Assembly: GCA_030425045.1 (NCBI GenBank)
Contig: JAUHVL010000007.1
Coordinates: 1-64,000 of the forward strand
Direction of reading: 5' to 3'
DNA length: 64,000 bases
Source of the DNA: a bacterium
Lineage (GTDB): Bacteria; Bdellovibrionota; Bacteriovoracia; Bacteriovoracales; Bacteriovoracaceae
Shown: one piece after another, positions 50,644-60,387 of the stretch
Position numbering within the stretch: position 1 is the stretch's first letter
Layout: each line of letters opens with the position of its first letter
The notes under the pieces: model-generated
The model's database searches: none
Seen by the model: only the letters and a program-made list of their open reading frames with translations
Told to the model about the DNA's origin: nothing
Translations under genes and position numbers: made by a program

Positions 50644-52302
50644 TTAGAACTTATCTTTAAGCAGTTTTCCAACTTTTAATACTTGGACTTTGAGTGTTGT
50701 TGTTTTGGGGAGCTCACCTTCGAGAACAAAGATATACTGTGGTCTTTTATAAGACGCTAAAGACTGAGACATTTCGAGTAAGTCATTTTTTACTTTTTTA
50801 ATATTGTCCTCAGAGTACTCTGGGTAGAATTCAGGGTTCAATGTACAGGCCAGAATAACTTGTTCGTTTTCACAATCTTCCTGACCTTCTATTTGTCTTT
50901 TTCCTAAGATACATAGGTCGCCAATATCTTCTTTTTGGGCAAAAAAGTTTTCGACCTCCTCTGAGTGAACCTTCTTACCTCCATCAAGAACGATAAGTCT
51001 TTTCGCTCTTCCTTTGATAAAAAGATAACCATCACGATCAATTAATCCAAGGTCACCTGTTTTAAAATATTCACCATCAAAAGTGTCTCTGGTTAACTCT
51101 TCATTCTTATAATAGCCCTTCATGATTTGAGGACCTTTGGTATAGATTTCTCCAATACCTTCATCATTTGGATTATGTATTTTGATATCGATACCTTCAA
51201 TTGGTTTGCCAACGCTACCAAATCTAGTGTGAGAAACAGTATTAACGGCCAGTACTGGTCCTGTTTCAGTTAGCCCATATCCTTCATATAAATTCAGGCC
51301 AATTGTCTGGTACCACTTTGGTAACTCTAGCCCTAGGGAAGCTCCTCCTGTAACCATTCTGTAGAGCCCAGGGCCAATTTTTTTATAGAGACTCGAAAAG
51401 AGTTTACGTTTTATCTTTTGAGATTTGATAAACTTTGCAATTGTAAATAACGTATAAAACATTATTTTCTTTAAGATTGGTCCATCATTTAGACCTGCAA
51501 TAATACCTTTTCTTATACTATTGATAAGAAGGGGAACTGTAATCATTTGAGTGACACCACGCTCATGAATACATTGAAAAAGATGTTCTTTTTCTAAGCT
51601 TTGAGCAAGACACATCTCACTGCCGTTAGAAAGATTGATAAAAATATCTGTGGTAATAGCAAACAAATGATTGATAGGTAGCATAGACAAAAAGACTTCC
51701 TTATTGTCTGTTAATAAGTGTTTTGCCAAACTCTCGCATTGAAAAAGAATCGTCGACGTTTTAACCATGACTCCCTTTGGAGTTCCAAATGTCCCCGAGG
51801 TATAGATCATCACAGCGATATTTTCAGGATCTGGTGTGTTGAGATAAGAATCGACAAAGTCAGGCACATCACGAAAATATGTTTCGTTCATCCCCGGATC
51901 TAAGTTTAAAATTCTGGGGGTTGATTCAATCAGTTCATAGGCTGATCTGAAAAGATCACTTTGAGAATTTGAGTAAGCAATGACATCGCAGTCACTATGA
52001 TCAATTAATCCCGCAATTTCAAGTGGCGAAAGTTTTATATCAAGAGGGATGACGGTGTTATTACTCAGTAAAGATCCAAGTAAGAGGATATTAAAATTAG
52101 CTGTTGGTTCGGTAATAACAATTATTTTTTTATGATTAAACTCAATCGAATTAAAATAATGAGCAAGAGTTTTTGCTTCTTTCACGAGCTCGGCGTAAGT
52201 AACTTCAATAAACTGATTATCTTTCAGCCATGAAAACGCAATTCTATTGCCATAGTTCTTTTCTAAACAGTTAATAAAGGACAGGACGTTACTATAGTCC
52301 AT
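50644..52302 (-). CDS. acyl-AMP ligase / acyl-CoA synthetase
   Basis: 552 residues from the ATG at 52300-52302, 19 bases after the thioesterase stop; an ATG at 52344 lies inside that gene. The ANL core motifs are present: MIYTSGTFGTPKGVMVK (P-loop), YEGYGLTETGP, YFKTGDLGLIDRDGYLFIKG and RLIVLDGGKKVHSEEVE. There is no carrier-protein domain. Since the nearby megasynthase starts with a free ACP and lacks its own ligase domain, this enzyme very likely activates the starter acid and loads that ACP, as the fused AL domain does in MycA. Chain length of the substrate is not readable. Confidence 0.88.
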   Translation of the reverse strand: MDYSNVLSFINCLEKNYGNRIAFSWLKDNQFIEVTYAELVKEAKTLAHYFNSIEFNHKKIIVITEPTANFNILLLGSLLSNNTVIPLDIKLSPLEIAGLIDHSDCDVIAYSNSQSDLFRSAYELIESTPRILNLDPGMNETYFRDVPDFVDSYLNTPDPENIAVMIYTSGTFGTPKGVMVKTSTILFQCESLAKHLLTDNKEVFLSMLPINHLFAITTDIFINLSNGSEMCLAQSLEKEHLFQCIHERGVTQMITVPLLINSIRKGIIAGLNDGPILKKIMFYTLFTIAKFIKSQKIKRKLFSSLYKKIGPGLYRMVTGGASLGLELPKWYQTIGLNLYEGYGLTETGPVLAVNTVSHTRFGSVGKPIEGIDIKIHNPNDEGIGEIYTKGPQIMKGYYKNEELTRDTFDGEYFKTGDLGLIDRDGYLFIKGRAKRLIVLDGGKKVHSEEVENFFAQKEDIGDLCILGKRQIEGQEDCENEQVILACTLNPEFYPEYSEDNIKKVKNDLLEMSQSLASYKRPQYIFVLEGELPKTTTLKVQVLKVGKLLKDKF

Positions 52303-52321
52303 AAATGTTACCGACCAGTTG

Positions 52322-53083
52322 TTAAGTATTTTTAGTAATATCAATCAACTTATCGACAAATGGACCAGGTTTCTCAAATAGATAAAAGTGATCACCATCA
52401 AAATATTTAACTTTCGGTGGTTCTAAAAAAATATTAGACCATAGGAGTTGGTCTTTTTTGGGGGCCAGTGAGTCTTTCATGGGGATAAACAAAAAAGAAT
52501 TAAGCGGAACAGGGGGGGATTTTTGGTATTGATAAGTCTCTAGGAAATGAAGGTCACGTCTTAGAATCTTCATAAAGTAATCAAAGAAATCTTTATGTTT
52601 TTTTATCTCCTCAGGAATAAGAGGAGATTCTCCAAAATACGCATTAAACTCTTCAGCACTGATTTGGCTGATCTTTTTTCCTTTTACTTTAAACTCTAAA
52701 TAAGGGGCTCGATAGCCAGAGAGGACTAACTGAAGTTTTTCAACGGCCATTCCTTGATCTATAAGATGTAATGCAAACTCAAAACCTGTAACAGCACCCA
52801 TACTATGACCAAAGATAATAACGGGGTCATCAAGGAGTTCTTTGATTTCTTCTTTTAGATTTAAAAGAAATTGACCTAAATGAATCGTCTCTGAATCATT
52901 TAATCGACCAGGAAGATCAACCAAAACCAGGTTGGCATAGTCAGTTAATGGTTTCACGATACGAGAATAACTAGCAGAGTTGCCACCGGCATGATGAAAG
53001 ATTAAAACACTACGGTTTGTGTTTTTTCCTTTGATAATTTTACAAATTCTTTGAGATTCCAATTCTTTATCCGATACGAACAT
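52322..53083 (-). CDS. type II thioesterase
   Basis: 253 residues of the PF00975/GrsT type: LIFHHAGGNSASYSRIV, LVLVDLPGR, the nucleophile elbow IIFGHSMGAVTGFEF and the catalytic His in FDGDHFYLFEK. Such stand-alone enzymes free stalled or mis-primed carrier proteins in PKS/NRPS systems and sometimes release product; no thioesterase domain exists in the megasynthase here. It starts only 33 bases from the divergent 53117 gene. Confidence 0.93.
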   Translation of the reverse strand: MFVSDKELESQRICKIIKGKNTNRSVLIFHHAGGNSASYSRIVKPLTDYANLVLVDLPGRLNDSETIHLGQFLLNLKEEIKELLDDPVIIFGHSMGAVTGFEFALHLIDQGMAVEKLQLVLSGYRAPYLEFKVKGKKISQISAEEFNAYFGESPLIPEEIKKHKDFFDYFMKILRRDLHFLETYQYQKSPPVPLNSFLFIPMKDSLAPKKDQLLWSNIFLEPPKVKYFDGDHFYLFEKPGPFVDKLIDITKNT

Positions 53084-53116
53084 TATAACTAATTTTTTTT
53101 CAATAAGGATAGTATC

Positions 53117-53530
53117 ATGGAAAATGAGATCGGTTCTCTAAATATTCATCTCGGTTGGATATGGATGGTAACAGGAATAGCCTCAGGGTCAATTCTTGGA
53201 ATGTGGGCCTTTGATGGTCCGCTACCAGCACCTCCTAATCATAAAGACTATAATGACTTACCACGAAGATTAGTAAGGCTGGCGCATATTGCCATGTTTA
53301 TGCTGCCTCTTATTTCAATTGTTTTTGGTGGGTATATTAATTCGATTCCCTTAAGTGATGAGACAAAACAATTGGCCTGTACTCTATGGTTGATTTGTAT
53401 GTTTGGAGTTCCCACTTTATTGATTGCTGCGTCTTTTTATTTGCCATTTAAATATTTAGAAGTAGTGCCAGTAACATCAGGCTTTGTTGCCTTATGTATT
53501 ATGGGCTACGGCCACTATTTACTTTTATAA
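53117..53530 (+). CDS. four-helix membrane protein of the cluster
   Basis: 137 residues with four helices (about 14-35, 55-78, 85-108 and 113-135). A conserved-looking cytosolic loop reads NDLPRRLVRLAHIAMF, and His residues in NIHLGW, LAHIAM and GYGHYL lie near the membrane faces, which might bind haem or iron. I know no family. It is first in the rightward operon, 38 bases before the diiron protein, so an electron-supply or substrate-handling role is an inference only. Confidence 0.68.
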   Translation: MENEIGSLNIHLGWIWMVTGIASGSILGMWAFDGPLPAPPNHKDYNDLPRRLVRLAHIAMFMLPLISIVFGGYINSIPLSDETKQLACTLWLICMFGVPTLLIAASFYLPFKYLEVVPVTSGFVALCIMGYGHYLLL

Positions 53531-53568
53531 ATTTTAATCAAGTAAACATTTTATTAAAGGAGAATGTT

Positions 53569-54393
53569 ATGAGTAACAAAGTCGATGATCCAAGAGGTTA
53601 CGGAAGAAAAGCATGTCAAGACTCTGTTGACCCTGCTGTTTGGGAAAAAAATGTAAAGTTTACACAAAAGCTTCAAAGCTTATTATTAAAGCATCCTATC
53701 TCTAGTCATCCCATTAAAGAATTTTTTGAAAATGAGACTATCGATAAAGAAAAAACATTAAAGCTTCACTATGAATTTGGTCATGGTTTTGCTCAAATTT
53801 TTACAGATGCGGTTGTGAGAGCAATGTATGAATCAAAAAGTTTAGAAGCGAGACTTGGACCTGCTGGGAAGTCAACGTCACGTTTTTTATGGGCGATAAA
53901 CTTAATGGATGAACTGGGATACGTTCCAAGTGGAAATACTGAATCTTATGCAGGTAATCCCGATGGTGCTCACTACTATCTCTACATGCAAACAATTAAT
54001 CAATTGGGTGGAGATGGAATGAATCTCGTACATTATGATGCGACAGCTGAAACAAAAGCTTGTCGTGCAAGCTTTGAAGATAACTACTCAGACTATGAGC
54101 TTCTTTGCTGTGTACTTGCACTATCTGAATCAATTTTTGATAAGTTTGCAGGTGCATGGGCAGACAATATTAATAAATCAACAGGGATGGATACATCACA
54201 AGGATATCATACGATTCACGTTGAAGATGATGAAGGTGAGTCTATTGATGACGATCACTCTGAAGATGGATGGTGTCTTGTAAACCAAGCTCTTCAGCCA
54301 GAAAGACACGATGAAATCGAAGCTAGAGTAAAAGAGTGGTTAGATGTTTGGTACAAGTTTGCAGATAAGATGATGGAAATCGCTGCTTCTTAA
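53569..54393 (+). CDS. haem-oxygenase-like diiron oxidase/oxygenase candidate
   Basis: 274 residues from the ATG at 53569, with AAAGGAG eight bases upstream; a longer frame overlaps the previous gene. The protein is all-helical. It has candidate metal ligands in the arrangement of haem-oxygenase-like diiron proteins (the UndA/BesC/SznF superfamily): E69-x-x-H72 in HYEFGHGF, Glu187 in LALSESIF and H217-x-x-x-D221 in YHTIHVEDD, with further acids and His230 in DDDH. Family members cleave C-C bonds of acyl or amino acids, or oxidise nitrogen. In this cluster it might oxidise the beta-amino acyl product. The assignment rests on fold and ligand pattern. Confidence 0.68.
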   Translation: MSNKVDDPRGYGRKACQDSVDPAVWEKNVKFTQKLQSLLLKHPISSHPIKEFFENETIDKEKTLKLHYEFGHGFAQIFTDAVVRAMYESKSLEARLGPAGKSTSRFLWAINLMDELGYVPSGNTESYAGNPDGAHYYLYMQTINQLGGDGMNLVHYDATAETKACRASFEDNYSDYELLCCVLALSESIFDKFAGAWADNINKSTGMDTSQGYHTIHVEDDEGESIDDDHSEDGWCLVNQALQPERHDEIEARVKEWLDVWYKFADKMMEIAAS

Positions 54394-54399
54394 CTAGAA

Positions 54400-57300
54400 A
54401 TGAAAACTAAAGATCAAATAATTGACTGGTTTGTACAAAAGATTGCAAACCTTTCAAGCTGTAAAAGGGAAGAGGTCGATATATCTCTTCCCTTTAATCA
54501 TTTAGGTCTTTCGTCTCTTGACCTTGTTCAATTATTGGGAGAATTCAATAGTTTTGTAGGTGAAGAGTTTTCTCCAACTCTTTTTTTTGAATACCCAGAT
54601 ATAGAAAGTTTTGCAACTTATGTTGCTGATCCACAAAGAGATAAAGTAGCGATAGATTTTAGTATCGATACAAGTGTTGAAACGGGACCTGTCTCTGTTA
54701 TTGGAATGTCTTGTCGCTTTCCAAAGGCCAACTCTCTTGAGGAGTTTTGGAAGCTACTTGTCTCGGGAAAAAGTGCTATCTCTCAAGAGGGAACAAAAAG
54801 GTGGAAGCGCCAAGGAGATTTTCCACCTTACGCTGGTTACCTAGATGATCCTTTCTCTTTTGATGCTGCTCACTTTGGAATATCGCCTGCTGAAGAAAAA
54901 GAAATGGATCCCCAGCAAAAGCTTCTTATGGAGTTAAGTTGGCATGCCATAGAAGATGCAGGTTATGCTCCAGAAGAGTTACGAGGAAAAAAAGTTGGAG
55001 TCTTTATTGGGATTTCGACAAGTGATTTTTCACTTGAGAAAATTCTCTCTTCTCAAAAAGCGGGAATCTTTACCGGAACGGGTATAGCACACTCCATTGC
55101 AGCAAATAGAATCAGCTATTTTTACGATTTCAAAGGGCCAAGTTTTGCTGTTGATACGGCCTGTTCGTCTTCACTTGTGGCCCTCGATCAAGGCTATCAG
55201 TCTTTAAATCGGCATGCTTGTGATATCGTTCTTGTTGGCGGAGTCAATTTACTACTCTCTCCTTATTTGTTTGAGTCCTTCTATAAAGCGGGAATGCTTT
55301 CTCCAGATGGTTTGTGTAAAACATTTTCTGACGATGCCAACGGATATGTTCGTGGAGAAGGTGGTGGCTTTATTGTCTTGAAAAGAAAAAGTGACGCAAT
55401 TAAGGACAAAAATAGAATTTACTGTAATCTACTTTCAACCGCAATCAATCAAGATGGAAATACAAATAATATTACAGCACCAAACGGGAATGCTCAGCAA
55501 TTGGTGATTAGGGAAGCTATTTCACGAGCAGGACTAAAAACAGAAGATATCGACTTTATTGAAACTCATGGTACGGGGACAGCTCTTGGTGATCCTATTG
55601 AATATGAATCTATAAGAAAAGTTTTTAGTAAAGATGAGAATACTGTAAAATTAGGGGCATTAAAAACGGTGATAGGTCATCTCGAAGCATCTGCGGGAAT
55701 TGCTGGAGCAATAAAAACATGTTTATCCCTCTACCATGGCCATTTTCCTGCTAATTTAAACTTCAACAAATTGAATTCTAAAATTACCAAGGTTTCACCA
55801 AATATTGAACTATTGCTAAAGCCTGAAACGCTTAACCCTAAAGAAGTTTATCGTACGGGAGTGAGCTCATTTGGTTTTGGAGGGACTAACTCTCATGCTA
55901 TTTTTGAGTCTTATAATAATCAAAAATTAATGATTCCTCTTAAAAGGAGTAGAGATCAAAAAAAATTTGGTTTTTACTTAAGTGGCAGTTCTAAAGAGGC
56001 GCTGATAAAAATGGGAGAGTCTCTCGCAAATATGAAAGAGGAGTTATCTCTTTCAGATTTGTCATCTCATCTTTTTTATCACAAAGACAAATTGAAATAT
56101 CGTATCTTTTTTCAAGCGAAATCATGGGCCGAATTTAAAAAGAAATGTGCAAGTATAGCATTAGGGAATTTTAGTGATGTTTACTATGGTGAAAATACTG
56201 TTAAAACTAATCTGAAAACGGCATTTCTCTTCACTGGCCAGGGATCACAATACCCTAATATGTCGAGAGAGCTGTATTATACTAGTACTTTCTATCGTAA
56301 AGTTTTTAATCAGTGTCTTAATACTTTTCAGCAATATTTTGAACAGGATCTTCAAAAAATCGTCTTTCCCAAAGACGAATGCATGGATATTTACGAAACA
56401 GCTTATGCTCAACCCTTATTATTTTGTTGTGGTTATTCACTATACAAACTTTATGAGCATCTTGGATTAACGCCAAGTGTGTCACTCGGTCATAGTTTAG
56501 GTGAAATCATTGCTGTCACTTGTGCAGAGATGATGAGTTTAGAAGATGCTTGCTTACTCGTTTATCACCGATCAAGGTTGATGCAAAAAACAACTGAAGG
56601 GGCGATGCTTGTTGTTTATCAGTCTTATGAAGATTGTAAAAAACTAGCAGATAATGAAACAGTTGATCTCGCTGCCGTTAATGGACCGAGATTATGCGTA
56701 CTCTCAGGAACGGTTGAGAAAATTGAAAGAATAAAAAATATTTGTGAAGAGCAAAATGTAAAAACCAAACTTCTAAACGTAAGGCAAGCTTTTCATTCTA
56801 GGCTAATGGAGCCAATTGTTGAAGAGTTTAAACAGGCAATTGATAGTATTGTCTATAGGGAAGCTCTTTTTGATGTTATTAGTGCTCACTCACTAGAAGT
56901 ATTAAAACCTGAAGACTTGAGCGCGGAATTTTGGGCGAAACATTTACGAGAACCAACATATTTTTACAAGGCAATGACTAAACTTGAATCAAAAGGGTGT
57001 CAGTTCTTGCTTGAAGTTGGAGTTAATCCCGCTCTACTTCCTATGTACAAAATGTTTCAAAAGGAAAGTGCAACGCTCTTAACGACTCTTGATCGAAAGA
57101 AAGAAGATGACCTTGCCTTAGAGAGTTCTTTGGGAAGACTTTTTGTGAGCAATAGTAATTTAAAAATTCATCCCTTTACTTCGAAGAAGCCAAGACAAAG
57201 TCTCAATTTACCTTTAACCCCATTTATTCATAAAAAAGTAGTTAGTGTTACTGAGGATAAGAAGATGAAAAAATCTAAAGAGGATTTAAAATCAGAACTA

Positions 57301-60300
57301 AAAGATATCATGGTGAGAGAACTTGGTATCGAGAGAGCATTAATCGAAGATGAAGGCTCACTCATGAATTTAGGAGCAGACAGTCTTACTTTACTCAATA
57401 TCCTTGAGATGATTAATGATGTGTATGGTGTAAATATCCCTGTCTCAAGTATTTTCTCTGAATTAGATAGTTTAAATAAAATTGTCGAATATATTGATTC
57501 AAACACTATTGTTGAACAGAAGCCTGTTGAGATTAAAGGGCCTTCATCATCAGCTTTTGAGGATCTTGATTTAAGTTTTCAGACAAATGGAAATATGAAT
57601 GTTAATGAAGTTATTCAAAAACAATTAGAAATTATCCAAATGCAACTGAAAGTTCTCGGAGGACAACCTGCTGGGAGTGTACCGAATGTCCTCGATTCAG
57701 TACCCGTACCCAAATCAGATAATAAAAAAGATGATTCTATGTCAGGTAAAGGAGTTCTTGGAAATTTCAATACTAAGGCCATGACGATAACAGAAGATAT
57801 CGAAGAGGGGAAAAGAGAATACTTAGAGAATCTGATAAGAAGATTTACTAGTAAAACAGCAAAATCTAAAGAGCATAATCAAAAATATAGAACATCATTG
57901 GCCGATAACAGAGTTAGTGCAGGCTTTAGACCTCAACTAAAAGAAGCGGTGTATCCCATTATCTTTAAGAAAGCGAAAGGGGCACGTTTTACTGATTTGG
58001 ATGGAAACGACTTTGTCGATTTTACGATGGGCTTTGGTGTTAACCTCTTTGGTCATTCACCAGACTTTATTCAAGAAAAAATAACAGAGCAATTAGAAAC
58101 CGGAATGGCGGTAGGTCCTCAATCAGACTTAGCAGGACCTGTGGCTGAAAAGTTTTGCAAACTTACAGGAATGGAAAGAGTTGCATTCGTCAATTCTGGA
58201 ACAGAGGCAGTGATGACGGCGGTCCGACTGGCCAGGGCCAAAACAAGAAGAAATAGAGTTGTTCTTTTTGAAGGTTCTTATCATGGTCATTCTGATGTCG
58301 TTCTCGGAAGAAAAAATAGAAGAAACCAAACACTCCCTGTAGCTGCTGGTATTCCAACTGGGTTGATTAATGATCTCATCGTTCTAGACTATGACTCTGA
58401 TGAAGCACTCACTTATCTTCAATCTCATGGCAACGAAATAGCTGCGGTAATTGTTGAAGGTGTGCAAAGTAGATTCCCTGAAATTCAACCAAAAGAGTTT
58501 CTTTTAAAAGTAAGAGAGCTTACTAAAAACTCTGGTACGGCAATGATTGTTGATGAAGTCATCAATGGTTTTCGATCAAAAGTTGGAGGAGTTCAAGAAG
58601 ACTTTGGTTTTAAAGCCGACATCGCAGCTTATGGAAAAATTATCGGAGGTGGACTTCCTATTGGTGCACTGGCTGGCAAGAAAGAATATTTAGACTTTAT
58701 TGATGGTGGCTTTTATCAGTTTGGTGATCAAAGTTTTCCTCAAAATGAAATTACCTTTTTTGCAGGAACATTCTGTAAGCATCCCCTTGCGATGTCTGCT
58801 TGTTACGAAGTCTTAAAAAAGATGGAAGAGAAGGGAACAGAGCTTCTCGCAGATCTTAACCAAAAAACTAATGCTATGGCGGCTGAGTTAAATGAGTACT
58901 TTGATTCATTAGGTGTGCCTATTCAAATTGTTAACTATGCTTCTTTGTTTAGATTTAAATTTCAAGGGAATATGGACTGGCTATTTATCTCACTCAATGA
59001 AAAAGGGATTTATATTTGGGAAGGACGTAATATGTTTATTTCCACGGCCCATACTGATGCAGATATTAGAGAATTTGTTGATAAAACGAAAGAAGCCGTT
59101 AATGAGCTCATTAATATTGGCTATATTAAGGCAAATAGAAAGGTTGAAATAAAGCCTAAAGAAAAAGTCATTAGCAAACATAAATTTATAGATGCTCATC
59201 ATCGGTTTGCAAAATTAATCCAGCAAAATCAAGTTGGAGAACAGGCAGGTGTTATTGCATTAGCAATGGAGCTTGAAGGAGACTTTAACTTTAAGGCGTT
59301 AAAGTCAGCTGTTAGTGAAACTCTTAATCGTCATGAAGTTTTTGGTTCTCGCTTTTTTGTAGAAGATGGTGTTATGGAACTTGGTCATGAAAATACTTGT
59401 CAGGTTCAAGAAATCGATTTCAGAGATCTGGAGAATAGCTCATCTCATCTTTATGAATGGATGTTGGAAAACGTAAAAGAGCCTTTTAATTTAAAAGAAG
59501 AAACAGCTCTTCGTTTACATGTTCTTCATACGGAAAAAGAAAAAGCGACTCTCTCTCTGGTTTGTCACCATCTCCTCATGGATGGTCTCTCAATTGCTTT
59601 TTTAATAGATGAGCTTTCAAAAAGATATACAATGCACTCAGGAGGAAAGAGGCAGAAGTTAATGGATGCCATTCCATTCTCTGAATTTGTTAGTGATTAT
59701 GAAGCGAATAAAGAGAAGGTAAGTGAGCAGAAACAGTTTTGGCTTGAGCAGTATAGTGAACCTTATACAAGAATAGAAAAACTAGAATCACAAGATCTTC
59801 AAGCCAATCGTCTCCATAAAACGATAGAGAAGGAACAATATAAAAAAATTAGGATGTTTGGTTACAAACATAAAAGCTCGCTCTTACAGACGATGTTAAG
59901 TTATTTTTCTTTTTATATGCGAAATTATCTAAAAGTTAATGATCTTTGTGTCGGAATCCCAACGGCAGGACATCAATCAATAAAAAAATCTATGGTTGGG
60001 AACTGTGTAAATATTATACCCTTAAGACTGAAAATAAGTAATCATGAAAACCCCTCATTGCTTATTCCTGAAATTAAAGAACTTCAGTTAGAAGCATTTA
60101 GAAACTGTGAATATCCATCCACAGTACTCAAAGAAGAATTAAATATTGATCCCATTCAAATAAGTTTTAATATCGAGCCCGTTGATGAGCTTCCTAAGTT
60201 TGGAAATTTAAAAGCTAAAATTAAGACTTATCCTATTACGGCATGTGAATTTGCTCTAAGTTTTAATATAATGAAAGTTGAAGATAATTTAGAAATTGAG

Positions 60301-60387
60301 ATGGATTATCAAAGTGGTCTGTTTACTTCTTCAGAAGCAGAGTCATTTCTTGATGGTTATCTCGAGTTATTAAAGAGTATTTCATGA
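54400..60387 (+). CDS. hybrid megasynthase: ACP-KS-AT-ACP-aminotransferase-C
   Basis: 1995 residues in one frame. ACP1 (1-78): Ser39 in LGLSSLD. KS (95-510): Cys255 in VDTACSSS, His390 in THGTGT, His427 in GHLEASAG. AT (605-900): Ser699 in GHSLGE and AFHS at 797-800, the malonyl-type form. ACP2 (960-1035): Ser995 in LGADSL. A Gln-rich linker follows (1065-1085). Class III aminotransferase of GSA type (1165-1575): NSGTEA, DEVINGFR and PLP Lys1413 in YGKIIGGG. Condensation domain (1595-1990): intact HHLLMDG (His1724, Asp1728). There is no KR, DH, ER, A or TE domain. The order equals the front of MycA/ItuA. Expected chemistry: one malonyl extension, beta-amination, then condensation with an unknown acceptor. 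Confidence 0.95.
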   Translation: MKTKDQIIDWFVQKIANLSSCKREEVDISLPFNHLGLSSLDLVQLLGEFNSFVGEEFSPTLFFEYPDIESFATYVADPQRDKVAIDFSIDTSVETGPVSVIGMSCRFPKANSLEEFWKLLVSGKSAISQEGTKRWKRQGDFPPYAGYLDDPFSFDAAHFGISPAEEKEMDPQQKLLMELSWHAIEDAGYAPEELRGKKVGVFIGISTSDFSLEKILSSQKAGIFTGTGIAHSIAANRISYFYDFKGPSFAVDTACSSSLVALDQGYQSLNRHACDIVLVGGVNLLLSPYLFESFYKAGMLSPDGLCKTFSDDANGYVRGEGGGFIVLKRKSDAIKDKNRIYCNLLSTAINQDGNTNNITAPNGNAQQLVIREAISRAGLKTEDIDFIETHGTGTALGDPIEYESIRKVFSKDENTVKLGALKTVIGHLEASAGIAGAIKTCLSLYHGHFPANLNFNKLNSKITKVSPNIELLLKPETLNPKEVYRTGVSSFGFGGTNSHAIFESYNNQKLMIPLKRSRDQKKFGFYLSGSSKEALIKMGESLANMKEELSLSDLSSHLFYHKDKLKYRIFFQAKSWAEFKKKCASIALGNFSDVYYGENTVKTNLKTAFLFTGQGSQYPNMSRELYYTSTFYRKVFNQCLNTFQQYFEQDLQKIVFPKDECMDIYETAYAQPLLFCCGYSLYKLYEHLGLTPSVSLGHSLGEIIAVTCAEMMSLEDACLLVYHRSRLMQKTTEGAMLVVYQSYEDCKKLADNETVDLAAVNGPRLCVLSGTVEKIERIKNICEEQNVKTKLLNVRQAFHSRLMEPIVEEFKQAIDSIVYREALFDVISAHSLEVLKPEDLSAEFWAKHLREPTYFYKAMTKLESKGCQFLLEVGVNPALLPMYKMFQKESATLLTTLDRKKEDDLALESSLGRLFVSNSNLKIHPFTSKKPRQSLNLPLTPFIHKKVVSVTEDKKMKKSKEDLKSELKDIMVRELGIERALIEDEGSLMNLGADSLTLLNILEMINDVYGVNIPVSSIFSELDSLNKIVEYIDSNTIVEQKPVEIKGPSSSAFEDLDLSFQTNGNMNVNEVIQKQLEIIQMQLKVLGGQPAGSVPNVLDSVPVPKSDNKKDDSMSGKGVLGNFNTKAMTITEDIEEGKREYLENLIRRFTSKTAKSKEHNQKYRTSLADNRVSAGFRPQLKEAVYPIIFKKAKGARFTDLDGNDFVDFTMGFGVNLFGHSPDFIQEKITEQLETGMAVGPQSDLAGPVAEKFCKLTGMERVAFVNSGTEAVMTAVRLARAKTRRNRVVLFEGSYHGHSDVVLGRKNRRNQTLPVAAGIPTGLINDLIVLDYDSDEALTYLQSHGNEIAAVIVEGVQSRFPEIQPKEFLLKVRELTKNSGTAMIVDEVINGFRSKVGGVQEDFGFKADIAAYGKIIGGGLPIGALAGKKEYLDFIDGGFYQFGDQSFPQNEITFFAGTFCKHPLAMSACYEVLKKMEEKGTELLADLNQKTNAMAAELNEYFDSLGVPIQIVNYASLFRFKFQGNMDWLFISLNEKGIYIWEGRNMFISTAHTDADIREFVDKTKEAVNELINIGYIKANRKVEIKPKEKVISKHKFIDAHHRFAKLIQQNQVGEQAGVIALAMELEGDFNFKALKSAVSETLNRHEVFGSRFFVEDGVMELGHENTCQVQEIDFRDLENSSSHLYEWMLENVKEPFNLKEETALRLHVLHTEKEKATLSLVCHHLLMDGLSIAFLIDELSKRYTMHSGGKRQKLMDAIPFSEFVSDYEANKEKVSEQKQFWLEQYSEPYTRIEKLESQDLQANRLHKTIEKEQYKKIRMFGYKHKSSLLQTMLSYFSFYMRNYLKVNDLCVGIPTAGHQSIKKSMVGNCVNIIPLRLKISNHENPSLLIPEIKELQLEAFRNCEYPSTVLKEELNIDPIQISFNIEPVDELPKFGNLKAKIKTYPITACEFALSFNIMKVEDNLEIEMDYQSGLFTSSEAESFLDGYLELLKSIS

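Noticed and set aside
53082-53087. TATAAT on the - strand as promoter of the thioesterase gene
   Set aside because: It overlaps the start codon, so transcription would begin after the ATG; likely chance in A+T-rich DNA.
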